Positions 7,011 to 15,457 of a stretch of DNA of 64,000 nt are shown one piece after another. How positions within the stretch are numbered: position 1 is the first letter of the stretch; every line of letters begins with the position of its first letter. Source of the stretch: Desulfonatronum thiodismutans (GTDB lineage Bacteria > Desulfobacterota > Desulfovibrionia > Desulfovibrionales > Desulfonatronaceae); NCBI RefSeq assembly GCF_000717475.1, contig NZ_JPIK01000013.1:248001-312000 (forward strand). The letters are read 5' to 3'. Under the pieces are notes generated by a model, which saw only the letters and a program-made list of their open reading frames with translations, did no database searches and was not told where the DNA came from. Position numbers and translations under genes: made by a program.

Positions 7011-9308
7011 GTGCAGGGGATCCTGAAATGGGTCTGTGCCTTTGCCGTGGGGTGCCCCCTCTTCTCCCTGGCTGTAAGCGGGGTGATGGGGCTGTTTTTT
7101 CTGGCCCAGATTCCGAATATCAAAACCATCGACAACGTGGACTACTTTATTGTCGATGATGATCCCGATTACGCCTATTACCAGGAAATCAAGTCGGTCT
7201 TTGGCAACGACGAGTTCTTTGTCATCGCCTTCAGACAGCCCGACATCTTCACCGAACAGAACCTGCTGCTGCTCAAGGATTTGACCCTTGCGCTTGAAGA
7301 TCTGCCCGGCATCCGTGATGTGAAAAGCCTGGCCAATGTCGACTATGTGGACGGCGCCCAGGAGTATTTTGACGTCAGGAAGTTCCTTGAGACCGTCCCT
7401 TCATCCAGTGAAGGGCTTGAGCTGCTCAGGCAGCAGGCCCTGACAACGCCGCTTTACCTGGACAACCTGATTTCCAGGGACGGACAAGCCGCAGCTATTG
7501 TTGTCTATCCGCATGACCACCCGGGGGACCAGGCATTTCGTCAGCGCCTGCTGAAACATGTTCATGAGATGCTGGCGCAACAGGAAGCCGAGGGGCTTGG
7601 GTTTCACCTGGCCGGCAACTCCGTGACCAATGTTGCCCTGAGCCGCTATGTCCAGCAGGACCTTTCCATATTCATTCCGCTGACCTATTTGCTCGTGGCC
7701 CTGGTGGTGCTGATTGTCTTCGCGAGTTTTCGGTTGATGGTCCTGGCCCTGATCAACATCACGTTCTGCGTTGGGTCCACCATGGGTTTCATGGCCATGA
7801 CCGGCATTGCCATGCACAACGTGACTTCGGTGGTGCCGTCCCTGGTCATGGCCCTGGCCTTGGCGGATACTGTACACATCTTTTCCCGCCTGGATAGAAA
7901 GGTTCTTCAGGCCTTTCCGGATAATAGGTCGGCTCTGGTCAGTATTCTGGGAAAGCTGATCCTGCCCTGTTTCTTGACCACATTGACCACGGCAATCGGT
8001 TTTTTGTCCCTCTCCGTCAGCAGTATTGCACCGATCCGTGAATTTGCCTACGCGGCTTCCATGGGCATGGTTTTCGAGTTTATTTTCTCTTTTTTCCTCC
8101 TTCCCCCCTTGTTGCTGTTCTGCAACCCCTCGAAAATATTCCGTGACAGACCCAAAGATCGGGGGCTGCCTGGCTTCCTGTATGCACTGAGCGGGTATGT
8201 ACAAAAAAGACATGTCCGGGTTTGTTTTGTCTTCCTGACCGTGGTGATTGGCTCTGTCTGGTTTACCGGGAAAATTTCCGTAGAGACCAATCTGGTCGAG
8301 TATTTCAAGAAGGACAGTCCCATCCGCCAGGATCTGGACTTCGTGCAGGACCATCTCAGCGGGGTCGCGACGATGGACATCTCCTTGCGCGCCGAAACCT
8401 TTGACGCGTTCAGTGAACCGGATAATCTCCTGTTGTTGGATGCGATCCAGTCCATTGTGCTGACGTTGCCCGGGGTGGACACGGCGATCTCCTTTGGCGA
8501 CTACATCAAAGACATGAACAAGGCCTTCCATGACGAGGACCCAGCCTTTTATGTCATCCCCCGTGAGAAAGAGCTGATCGCGCAGTACCTCTTGCTCTAC
8601 GATTCACGGGATATTGACGACTTCATCAACAATGCTCTGGATCATGCCCGGATCCTGGTTCGACTCTCGGAAACAAGCTCCGCCAGGCAGGCGGAGTTGA
8701 TTCAGGCTCTGCAGGCTTTTCTGGATAGACTTGAGGCCGAAGGTATTGCGGTCAGAATCACCGGGAACGTCGTCCAACAGGTCAATGTCATCCAGGCGTT
8801 GATTGAGAGCCTGGTTTCAAGCTTGGCATTGGCGGTGGGCGTCATTGGCCTGATCATGCTTCTGGTGTTGCGCTCGGTGAAAATGGGCTTGCTGAGTCTG
8901 GTCCCCAATCTGTTTCCATTGCTGCTGAATCTGGGGGTCATGGGCCTGCTGGGCATTCCCTTGGACACCTCCACCGCCTTGATTACCGTGGTGGCCCTGG
9001 GCATTGCCGTGGACGATACCATTCACTTTTTGACCGAATACAGTGCCCATCGAAAACAGAATCGGTCCATCTCCGTTTCGTTGGAAAAGGCCATCGTGAA
9101 CAAAGGGCTGGCCATCGTGACTACATCCGTCATTCTGGCCATTGGTTTCGGGGTGCTGGTGTGCAGCAATTTCGTGCCCACGATCCATTTTGGCCTGCTC
9201 AGCGCAATGGTCATGCTGACAGCCTTGGTCGGCGACATCGTTCTTCTTCCGGCAATCATGTCGCTGAAAGGCAAACACGAGCGGAAGGCAATAGAATCTG
9301 GTAAATGA
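7011..9308 (+). CDS. RND superfamily (MMPL/COG1033-type) exporter
   Basis: 765 residues with a GTG start two bases after the oxidase stop. The architecture is that of a pseudo-duplicated RND permease: one helix near residue 15, a large periplasmic loop to about 205, five helices (about 210-360), a repeat helix near 400, a second loop and five more helices. The matching charged motifs LALADTVHIFSRLD (first half) and ALGIAVDDTIHFLTEY (second half) are the proton-relay segments of the hopanoid/lipid exporter group. No membrane-fusion protein is nearby. Instead a LolA-like protein and a DUF1302 porin are encoded just beyond it, as often found with this RND class. It probably moves a lipid or lipid-like product. 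It ends convergently with the acyltransferase at 9405. Confidence 0.88.
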   Translation: MQGILKWVCAFAVGCPLFSLAVSGVMGLFFLAQIPNIKTIDNVDYFIVDDDPDYAYYQEIKSVFGNDEFFVIAFRQPDIFTEQNLLLLKDLTLALEDLPGIRDVKSLANVDYVDGAQEYFDVRKFLETVPSSSEGLELLRQQALTTPLYLDNLISRDGQAAAIVVYPHDHPGDQAFRQRLLKHVHEMLAQQEAEGLGFHLAGNSVTNVALSRYVQQDLSIFIPLTYLLVALVVLIVFASFRLMVLALINITFCVGSTMGFMAMTGIAMHNVTSVVPSLVMALALADTVHIFSRLDRKVLQAFPDNRSALVSILGKLILPCFLTTLTTAIGFLSLSVSSIAPIREFAYAASMGMVFEFIFSFFLLPPLLLFCNPSKIFRDRPKDRGLPGFLYALSGYVQKRHVRVCFVFLTVVIGSVWFTGKISVETNLVEYFKKDSPIRQDLDFVQDHLSGVATMDISLRAETFDAFSEPDNLLLLDAIQSIVLTLPGVDTAISFGDYIKDMNKAFHDEDPAFYVIPREKELIAQYLLLYDSRDIDDFINNALDHARILVRLSETSSARQAELIQALQAFLDRLEAEGIAVRITGNVVQQVNVIQALIESLVSSLALAVGVIGLIMLLVLRSVKMGLLSLVPNLFPLLLNLGVMGLLGIPLDTSTALITVVALGIAVDDTIHFLTEYSAHRKQNRSISVSLEKAIVNKGLAIVTTSVILAIGFGVLVCSNFVPTIHFGLLSAMVMLTALVGDIVLLPAIMSLKGKHERKAIESGK

Positions 9309-9335
9309 AAAAGTCGGAAGCAGCAGGGGATGAGA

Positions 9336-9371
9336 GCTGCTGAGGAGGATGCTACGAGGAGCAGTTTTTCA
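9336..9371 (+). terminator. Possible terminator between convergent genes
   Basis: CTGCT and AGCAG form a short stem around a long loop and are followed by TTTTT, 30-60 bases after the RND stop. It is weak but the only candidate in this convergent gap. Confidence 0.35.
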
Positions 9372-9404
9372 GTTCGTGGCGTCTGATTCTAAAAAATAGG
9401 CGAA

Positions 9405-10280
9405 CTATTTCTTGCCGTTGCTCAAGAATGGATAGAATTTCTGCAAGTATTGCTTCTGGATGAGAGATAGGTTTGTGTAGACGTCTGGCCTGACTTCGAA
9501 AAAGACCTTCGCAACGTCGGCATCCATGGGGTGCCTTTTTTCATGAAAGGTCCAGCCGCTTTGCAGTTCCTGCATGGTCGTGTTCATCTTGCAGAAAAAG
9601 GCATGTAGATTCCCATCCACGTCGAAATCCTGGTACTTTTCGCTCAGTTTTTCCTCAATGGTGTCCATGTCAATGCGCAGGGCAACGGCCGGCGCCCCCA
9701 CGCCTTCGTAGAACCGTTCCGGTCCGAAGTCGTCAAACAGGAACATGGTCTTATAGAAATTGACGTGCTTGGGGTTGACCATGATGCAGATGTCGTCAAC
9801 GTCCACGAGTCTGGAATACTCGAACATGGTCTTGGAAAGAAAGACCATCAGGTTGCACCAGCGGGTCTCCTTGGGCGTGGCCAGGGCGGAAAGTTCCGTG
9901 ACTTTGCGGCCTTTTGCCCGCAAGGCGTCCAGTTCCGGCTGGTACAGCGCGTCCATGGGTAGCCCGAACAGTTCGCTGTCGAAGATCTGGGACAACGTGG
10001 ATATGACTTTGGTGTAGCTTCGGAAGATGTAGACGCAGGTTTTGGGCAGAAAATTGTAGACGCTGAGATGCATTTCCGAGGAATGCGGGGTCTTGATGTA
10101 TCCGGAGGCCAAGTACTCTTGGTAGACCAGGGCAAAGGACTGGGCCAATTCGTCCTGGGTTTCCGCGATCTTGATGTTCGGGCGGTCAATTTCGTCCAGC
10201 TTGGCTCTGAGCATGGCCGAGCGACGAAGCCTGACGGATCTGCGACGTTCCTGGAGGAGTTGCTCGGGGTGTACGGTCAT
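9405..10280 (-). CDS. FeeM-like N-acyl amino acid synthase / exosortase-associated acyltransferase (copy A)
   Basis: 291 residues with a GGAGG-type ribosome site (reverse complement of GACCTCC). It has the GNAT-fold autoinducer-synthase-like core: residues 45-65 (SFALVYQEYLASGYI), a substrate strand with FGLPMDALYQPELDALR, ELSALA, and the signature VDDICIMVNPKHVNFYKTMF. This pattern is that of the FeeM catalytic core (long-chain N-acyl-tyrosine synthase from environmental DNA) and of acyltransferases found in PEP-CTERM/exosortase loci. The expected reaction is transfer of a fatty acyl group from ACP or CoA to an amino acid amine. It is soluble, with no signal peptide. Copy B lies directly upstream on the same strand. 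The amino acid used is unknown. Confidence 0.82.
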   Translation of the reverse strand: MTVHPEQLLQERRRSVRLRRSAMLRAKLDEIDRPNIKIAETQDELAQSFALVYQEYLASGYIKTPHSSEMHLSVYNFLPKTCVYIFRSYTKVISTLSQIFDSELFGLPMDALYQPELDALRAKGRKVTELSALATPKETRWCNLMVFLSKTMFEYSRLVDVDDICIMVNPKHVNFYKTMFLFDDFGPERFYEGVGAPAVALRIDMDTIEEKLSEKYQDFDVDGNLHAFFCKMNTTMQELQSGWTFHEKRHPMDADVAKVFFEVRPDVYTNLSLIQKQYLQKFYPFLSNGKK

Positions 10281-10446
10281 GGGAGGTCCTCATCAAATAT
10301 GATTGAGGTGATGCATGAAGGGTCGGATACAGGCCGGGCCTCTCGTGCGAAAGTCGTCTACAAACATTGGACGGCAGCATGTTCAACCGATTTGTCGAAT
10401 ATGTTCCTGAATCTCTGGAACACACCATCAACCCTGCGGCTGGTTT

Positions 10447-11313
10447 TCAGATTCGGATTCCGGGGTAGGATTCATGGAGCAGTTTTTTAAAATCCAAGGG
10501 AACATCCGACAGGGCGTCTGCCTTGTGACCCAAAAACCGGTTGATCACGTTTGCGTCCAGGGGATTGCGGCACGTTTTCGAGGATTGAACATCGCCGAAT
10601 ACCCTGAAGATGCTGGCGTCAAGGGCGATGCTCAAGGAAAGGTAGTGGGAGAAGAGTTTGTGCTGGTAGGAAAACTTCAAGTACACTCGGTCGAGCTTTT
10701 CCCTTGCCTTATGCACATTGGCACGCAAAGCCACGGCCATGGCATTGACCTTGGGGTAATATTTCTCTTCCGCGAAGATCTCGAACTCGCATCGGTTTTT
10801 GTACAGATGAACGTGTCTCGGATTGACCATGATGCAGACGTCGTCAATGTCCAGGAATACGCAATACAGGAAAATCAGCTTGGTGAAGTTCTGGATGCCG
10901 CGTCGCGAAAAAGCGCATCTGTCGGAGGCCAGGGAGCAGACTTCCAAAATTCTTCGGTTTTGCGCGCGCAAGGTATCCAGTTCAGCGTGGAACAAGGCGT
11001 CCATGGGCAGGCCGGATGGCTTGGAATCGTGGACAAGGGTGGCGGTGGAAAGGACGGCTTCCTGAGACTTGGCCAGGAAGACCGTGGTCGTGGGGAGCAG
11101 ATGGTGTGGGGTAAACAAGAGCTTCCCCGGACTTTCTTGAATGTAGCCGACGTTCAGGTACTCCCTGTAGAGTAGGTGATACGCTTGGCAAAGTTCGTCA
11201 GGATCGTCCGCGAGCTTGAAGACGTAGTCAACATCATCCGGGGCGTGCTGGAGCACGGTCGCCGGAAACGTTTCATTGGGAAAGGGCAGCCATCTTTGCT
11301 TGGCCGGGTACAT
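10447..11313 (-). CDS. FeeM-like N-acyl amino acid synthase / exosortase-associated acyltransferase (copy B)
   Basis: About 288 residues from the ATG at 11313; the frame is open to 11496 and the start is uncertain because no site has a good ribosome binding sequence. It is a paralogue of the gene at 9405. The same blocks occur in order: LCQAYHLLYREYLNVGYIQE, SGLPMDALFHAELDTLRAQN, EVCSLAS and the signature IDDVCIMVNPRHVHLYKNRC. Between the blocks the two copies differ widely, so this is an old duplication and the copies may use different acyl or amino substrates. This copy is unusually Cys-rich in the first half. It follows the DUF1302 gene on the same strand. Confidence 0.78.
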   Translation of the reverse strand: MYPAKQRWLPFPNETFPATVLQHAPDDVDYVFKLADDPDELCQAYHLLYREYLNVGYIQESPGKLLFTPHHLLPTTTVFLAKSQEAVLSTATLVHDSKPSGLPMDALFHAELDTLRAQNRRILEVCSLASDRCAFSRRGIQNFTKLIFLYCVFLDIDDVCIMVNPRHVHLYKNRCEFEIFAEEKYYPKVNAMAVALRANVHKAREKLDRVYLKFSYQHKLFSHYLSLSIALDASIFRVFGDVQSSKTCRNPLDANVINRFLGHKADALSDVPLDFKKLLHESYPGIRI

Positions 11314-11528
11314 GTCGCTACAAACCTGGAAGCAAGATTGTTGTAAACATGAAAAGCCTTGTAATGTTATCTCGGCCATAATGCAATTGCAAGGAAGGTA
11401 GCCGATTTTGAGATGTTCGGCAAAGAGAGGATTGCTGGAAAAGAGCCACTGCGCGGATGTGCTGATTGTTTGGCAAAAAGAGTGACGGAAGTGCAAAAGA
11501 GTGAAGCATGGGGTCGATTGGGGCGGAT

Positions 11529-13367
11529 CTAAAAGTAATATTTGGCCTTGAAAAAGGCCTGATCGTTGTCCTTGTATGGACCGAAGAGGGACTCGCCTGA
11601 TCCAGAGAACAGGTTGACCCCAAGGGAAAGTTCAAGGTTTTTGAAGTAGGTCAGGATGGCTTCCGGGGTCAGGAAGGAGCCGCCGTCCTGGAGATCCAGG
11701 GCGTAGCCCAGCTTGAGCGTGATATTGCCCCGCCAGAACTCCCGATTGACTTCCCCGTTGAGAAAGTAGCTGTCGCGTTTGGCCAGCAGCCCCGGCTCAT
11801 GGTTGAACACATGCTGGTGCGAGAACTGAATGTTGGCGTACCAGTCCTGTTCGCCCAGGTAGTCCAGGCCGAGGACGTATTGGGCCACGGGCTTGGGCCG
11901 GGCCTGCAAGTTTCGGGTCTGCAGGGATTGTTCGTGGAAATACGCGCCTTCACCTCGGAATCCGAATTTATCCAGGGCTGTTTCGAATTCCAGGCCGACA
12001 ATGTGCTGTCGATGGTGGTCGGCTCGGAGGGCTGGGCCTTGAGGATCTTCCGGACTGAATTCCAAGCGCGGGGATTTTTCCCAGGCATACAGGTAGCTCA
12101 GGGCCACATCCCAGCCGGCCATGGTTACGGCCGAGCGTGCGCCCCAATCCGCGTTGCCCAGGTTCCGTGCGGGCTTGGTCTCTTGGATGGGAACACCGGG
12201 CTGGTCGATACCCAGCAGTGCCCATTTCGTGCCGGAATAATCGAACCTGTCCGCTTCAAAAAAAGGCACAACAATGCCCTCCAGGGTGAAAGCCCCTGGA
12301 AACAGACGGACCCTGGCCATCCAATTCGGGATTTTGCGGTCCTCCAGGTCCGGGATGATGAATTCACGCAAGTCCTGAGGGTTGAGATTGTCCACCGGGC
12401 TGAGCTGGTCCGCCTTGCCCCAGCGCACGATCTGTCTGCCCAGGCGCATGTCCCAGCCCGGCGCGCCCCGGAACAGGTAGCCTTCGTAGAGTTCCAGGTC
12501 GTGTTCGTCCCATGTGGGATCGGGGCCGAACCTGAGATAGTCGGACTGGATCGAGGCCAGGAGAAATGTGGTCGAGGAACCGGTTGCCGCGAGGCCTGCG
12601 GCGGATGTCGGCGGGGTCCACTTCCCCTCAACCCTGATGGTGTTGCGAAATGTCCGCGGCTGGCTATCGCTGGATTCCCGCAATTCCTGAGCCCCCTTGG
12701 CCATGATGAAGCCCGAGGCCTCCATGCGCCCCCACGGCGAGGCTTGGGCCGTGTCGGGCGAACTCACTTGGGTCTGAGGGTCGCCGAACAAAATGATCTT
12801 CTGGGTCGGAGGGGTCTTGGACTCTGTTTGGGAACGGGCATCATGGAGGATCGGCGCGAGGCTCGGGTCCTGTTGCTCTGTAGCCTTGGAAGCCGGGGGG
12901 CTGAGTGGTGCCTTGGGCTGTGCATCGGCAAAGACGGCGGCGTCCTCGGGCGCAAGCAGGCTGACCAGAATCAGGTGCTGGGCTTGGTCGCCCGCTACGG
13001 GGCGGGAGGTTACCAGGTGCAGCGCGTCCTGGTTCAGGTCCAGGACCACCCGCACGGTTTGTCTGGTGAACTGAGCCGCGCGGATGCCGTGAAACAGGTC
13101 GTGGTCCGTGGGAATATGGTGTTTCCCCCCAGGAAGCCGTGCTGGAGAGATGTCCATGACCAGCCGGGCGGGGTTGCCGAGTTCAAATGTGTGGATCGAG
13201 TGCGGCTTTTGGGATAAGGCCACGGCCAGAACTTGCTGTCCGTGCCCTGGGGTGAGTTCGAGGGTAAAGACCTGGGCCGGTGAGCTGGGCAGGGCCGGAG
13301 TCGGAAGGAGGAGTAGGGCAAGGACCGCCAGAGCGCAAAAAGATCGCAGGCTCGGCTGGTTCGTCAT
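11529..13367 (-). CDS. AMIN-domain plus DUF1302 outer-membrane protein
   Basis: 612 residues from the ATG at 13367, preceded by GGGAG. There is a Sec signal (to about residue 30, ALPSSPA) and an AMIN-type domain at about 38-140, in which ELNPARLVMDISPARLPGGK-like strands and VRVVLDLNQD are visible. A Pro/Ala/Gln-rich linker (about 140-230) follows, then a DUF1302-type beta-barrel with the conserved GRQIVRWGKADQLSPVDNLN and terminating KAKYYF (C-terminal aromatic, as for BamA substrates). DUF1302 proteins commonly sit beside RND exporters and LolA-like proteins and are thought to be their outer-membrane partners. The N-terminal AMIN domain, usually a peptidoglycan or pole-targeting domain, is an unusual addition. 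Confidence 0.82.
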   Translation of the reverse strand: MTNQPSLRSFCALAVLALLLLPTPALPSSPAQVFTLELTPGHGQQVLAVALSQKPHSIHTFELGNPARLVMDISPARLPGGKHHIPTDHDLFHGIRAAQFTRQTVRVVLDLNQDALHLVTSRPVAGDQAQHLILVSLLAPEDAAVFADAQPKAPLSPPASKATEQQDPSLAPILHDARSQTESKTPPTQKIILFGDPQTQVSSPDTAQASPWGRMEASGFIMAKGAQELRESSDSQPRTFRNTIRVEGKWTPPTSAAGLAATGSSTTFLLASIQSDYLRFGPDPTWDEHDLELYEGYLFRGAPGWDMRLGRQIVRWGKADQLSPVDNLNPQDLREFIIPDLEDRKIPNWMARVRLFPGAFTLEGIVVPFFEADRFDYSGTKWALLGIDQPGVPIQETKPARNLGNADWGARSAVTMAGWDVALSYLYAWEKSPRLEFSPEDPQGPALRADHHRQHIVGLEFETALDKFGFRGEGAYFHEQSLQTRNLQARPKPVAQYVLGLDYLGEQDWYANIQFSHQHVFNHEPGLLAKRDSYFLNGEVNREFWRGNITLKLGYALDLQDGGSFLTPEAILTYFKNLELSLGVNLFSGSGESLFGPYKDNDQAFFKAKYYF

Positions 13368-13470
13368 TGTGTGTCGCTCCCTGTACCGCATCTCATTTCC
13401 CTTGCTTTGTCCTACTGCTGCGACGACTCGCGACCTCCTGAGCCTGCTTCAAACGCGGAAGGCGTGTGGC

Positions 13471-14268
13471 CTACCATGTCTCCAAAGCCTGCTGGGTGAA
13501 GGCGTTGTCTGGGAGGCCCGTGTTGTAGCGGATTTCCGTGGTTTCCAGGACGGTCTGATGGCCGGAGTGCAGGTCTTCCATGGTTACTTTTGTCTCGGTC
13601 CAGATGTCCTGGATGTTTTCAAGTTGAAGCACGGAGTAGCGTTTAACCGGCTCTTCGCCTTCGGCAAAAAAATCCACCCGCAGAGGCAAATGCATATCCT
13701 GGGCCACCCAGGCGCGGACCATGGAATATTGTGAATCCGTGCCGGGTTTCGGTCGGCTTTCCAGTATCCAGCAGTCCACGCCTCCCAATGGCTCCTCGCC
13801 GATGACGACGTGTTCCGAGTCATCAACTGGTCGACGTTCCATGTCCTCGTAAGTGAAATCGGTGTTCACGAAGCTGCGGCCTTTCTGGCCGGCGACAACG
13901 CGTCTGGTGCGGTTCAGGGCCGGTAGGTACAGGAACTGGTCCGTGCCGCCTTGCTCGTTTTCGATGGACAAGAAGCCCGTTCCGTTGATGTCCGCGGGCG
14001 AGATGAACCGGATCAAGGTTTTGCGCACCGTACCTCGGTCCACGCCGCTAATGGTCAATTCACGGATCCGCTTTTGGCCTCTGGTTGGGATGAGTTCCAT
14101 GATCTGACGGGAGACGGCGTCGTCGCCCACATAGCGGTCATGGACCAACTGGGCGAGGTCCCGACCCGAAGGCTGGGCCTGCGTGGGAGTCGAAAAAAAG
14201 CAGGAAAGGCAGGAAATGAAGGCAAACAGGGTAAAGAAGAAGGGACGAGGGAGAAGGGATGATCGCAT
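13471..14268 (-). CDS. LolA-like outer-membrane lipoprotein-sorting protein
   Basis: 265 residues. There is a signal peptide at 1-31 (ending T-Q-A). The mature part has the fold signature of the PF17131-type LolA-like family: TISGVDRGTVRKTLIRFISP, GTGFLSIEN, DQFLYLPALNRTRRV, and a FTYEDMERRP segment. These periplasmic proteins resemble LolA and usually partner RND permeases of the type at 7011 and DUF1302 barrels of the type at 11529, together forming a lipid or hydrophobic-compound export route. It lies just upstream of the DUF1302 gene on the same strand, with a 103-base gap. Its cargo is unknown. Confidence 0.85.
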   Translation of the reverse strand: MRSSLLPRPFFFTLFAFISCLSCFFSTPTQAQPSGRDLAQLVHDRYVGDDAVSRQIMELIPTRGQKRIRELTISGVDRGTVRKTLIRFISPADINGTGFLSIENEQGGTDQFLYLPALNRTRRVVAGQKGRSFVNTDFTYEDMERRPVDDSEHVVIGEEPLGGVDCWILESRPKPGTDSQYSMVRAWVAQDMHLPLRVDFFAEGEEPVKRYSVLQLENIQDIWTETKVTMEDLHSGHQTVLETTEIRYNTGLPDNAFTQQALETW

Positions 14269-14379
14269 ATCGACGCTCGCAGTGTGTTACTGTTTCCGGG
14301 GGGCACCTCCATGACGCATATGTTTTGTCAGGGATATCGTGAAGAGTGTCAATATGGAAGGGTTGTGCTGAAAATGCAG

Positions 14380-15417
14380 TTATTTCATCATGTTGTCGAT
14401 ATACCAGCTAGCGGCTAATTTCAGCCCTTCGTTCACCGAGTATTCAGGAGCATAGCCCAGCAGGCGTGCGGCTTTGGAGACGTCCGCCAGGGAGTGGCGT
14501 ACGTCTCCGGGGCGAAAGTCGCGGTACTCCGGGTGAATGGCTGAGATCGCCGGATTTCGGGGTGCGACCAAGTCACGGATGTATCCGAAAAGTTCGTTCA
14601 GGGTGGTGCGTTGCCCAAAGGCCACGTTGTAAATTTGGTCCGGGGCTTGATCATCTTTGGCGCAGGCCGCCAGAATATTGGCCTGTACCGCGTTGTCCAC
14701 ATAGCAGAAATCCCGGCTGGTTTTGCCGTCACCGTTGATGAACGGGATCTCTCCCTGAAGCAGGGCCGCGAACCATTTGGGGATCACCGCGGCGTAGGCC
14801 CCGTCCGGGTCCTGGCGAGGGCCGAAAATGTTGAAATAACGCAGCCCGATGGATTTGAAGGAATAGCAAGAGGCGAAGACTTCGGCGTATAATTCGTTGA
14901 CGTATTTGGTCACGGCGTAGGGAGACAAGGGCTTGCCGATGGCGTCCTCGACCTTGGGCAGGCCGGGGTGGTCGCCGTAGGTGGAGCTGGAGGCCGCGTA
15001 GACGAAGCGGCTCACCTGGGCGTCTCGTGCGGCCGTGAGCATGTTCAAGAACCCGGTGACGTTGTTGGCGTTGGCCTCGATGGGATCCTCGAGGGAGCGG
15101 GGGACGCTGCCCAGAGCGGCTTGATGCAGAACGTAGTCTACCTTGTGAACGGCATTCCGGCAGATGTCCATATCGCGGATATCCCCCTCGATGAAACGGA
15201 ATCCGCTCCAAGACGCGTCGCCGACAAGGGCGTGTACCTGGTCCAGGTTTTTTTGATACCCGGTGGAAAAGTTGTCCAGGCCGACAACCTGCTGGTTCAT
15301 GTTGAGCAAAGATTCTAAAAGGTTTGAGCCGATGAATCCGGCGACGCCGGTGACCAGCCAGGTTTTCGGCGTACGTCGCAGTTCATTTTGAATATTTTGA
15401 TAGGAATTGGTCGTCAT
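14380..15417 (-). CDS. NAD-dependent UDP-hexose 4-epimerase (WbpP/TviC-like)
   Basis: 345 residues of the extended short-chain dehydrogenase fold. It has the NAD-binding [13 protein letters not shown] (GxxGxxG) at about 20-32, a catalytic Ser/Thr region [16 protein letters not shown] and the YxxxK pair in [13 protein letters not shown]. The N-terminal extension and the sequence [20 protein letters not shown] are typical of UDP-N-acetylglucosamine/UDP-N-acetylglucosaminuronate 4-epimerases such as WbpP and TviC. It makes a nucleotide sugar for surface polysaccharide in the cytoplasm. It sits between a GGDEF/EAL gene and the LolA-like gene on the same strand, in a PEP-CTERM locus where exopolysaccharide genes are expected. 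Exact sugar specificity cannot be set from sequence. Confidence 0.85.
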   Translation of the reverse strand: MTTNSYQNIQNELRRTPKTWLVTGVAGFIGSNLLESLLNMNQQVVGLDNFSTGYQKNLDQVHALVGDASWSGFRFIEGDIRDMDICRNAVHKVDYVLHQAALGSVPRSLEDPIEANANNVTGFLNMLTAARDAQVSRFVYAASSSTYGDHPGLPKVEDAIGKPLSPYAVTKYVNELYAEVFASCYSFKSIGLRYFNIFGPRQDPDGAYAAVIPKWFAALLQGEIPFINGDGKTSRDFCYVDNAVQANILAACAKDDQAPDQIYNVAFGQRTTLNELFGYIRDLVAPRNPAISAIHPEYRDFRPGDVRHSLADVSKAARLLGYAPEYSVNEGLKLAASWYIDNMMK

Positions 15418-15457
15418 ATCGCAATGCTCCAGGCACTTTTTTTGTGGGAAGTGAGGG

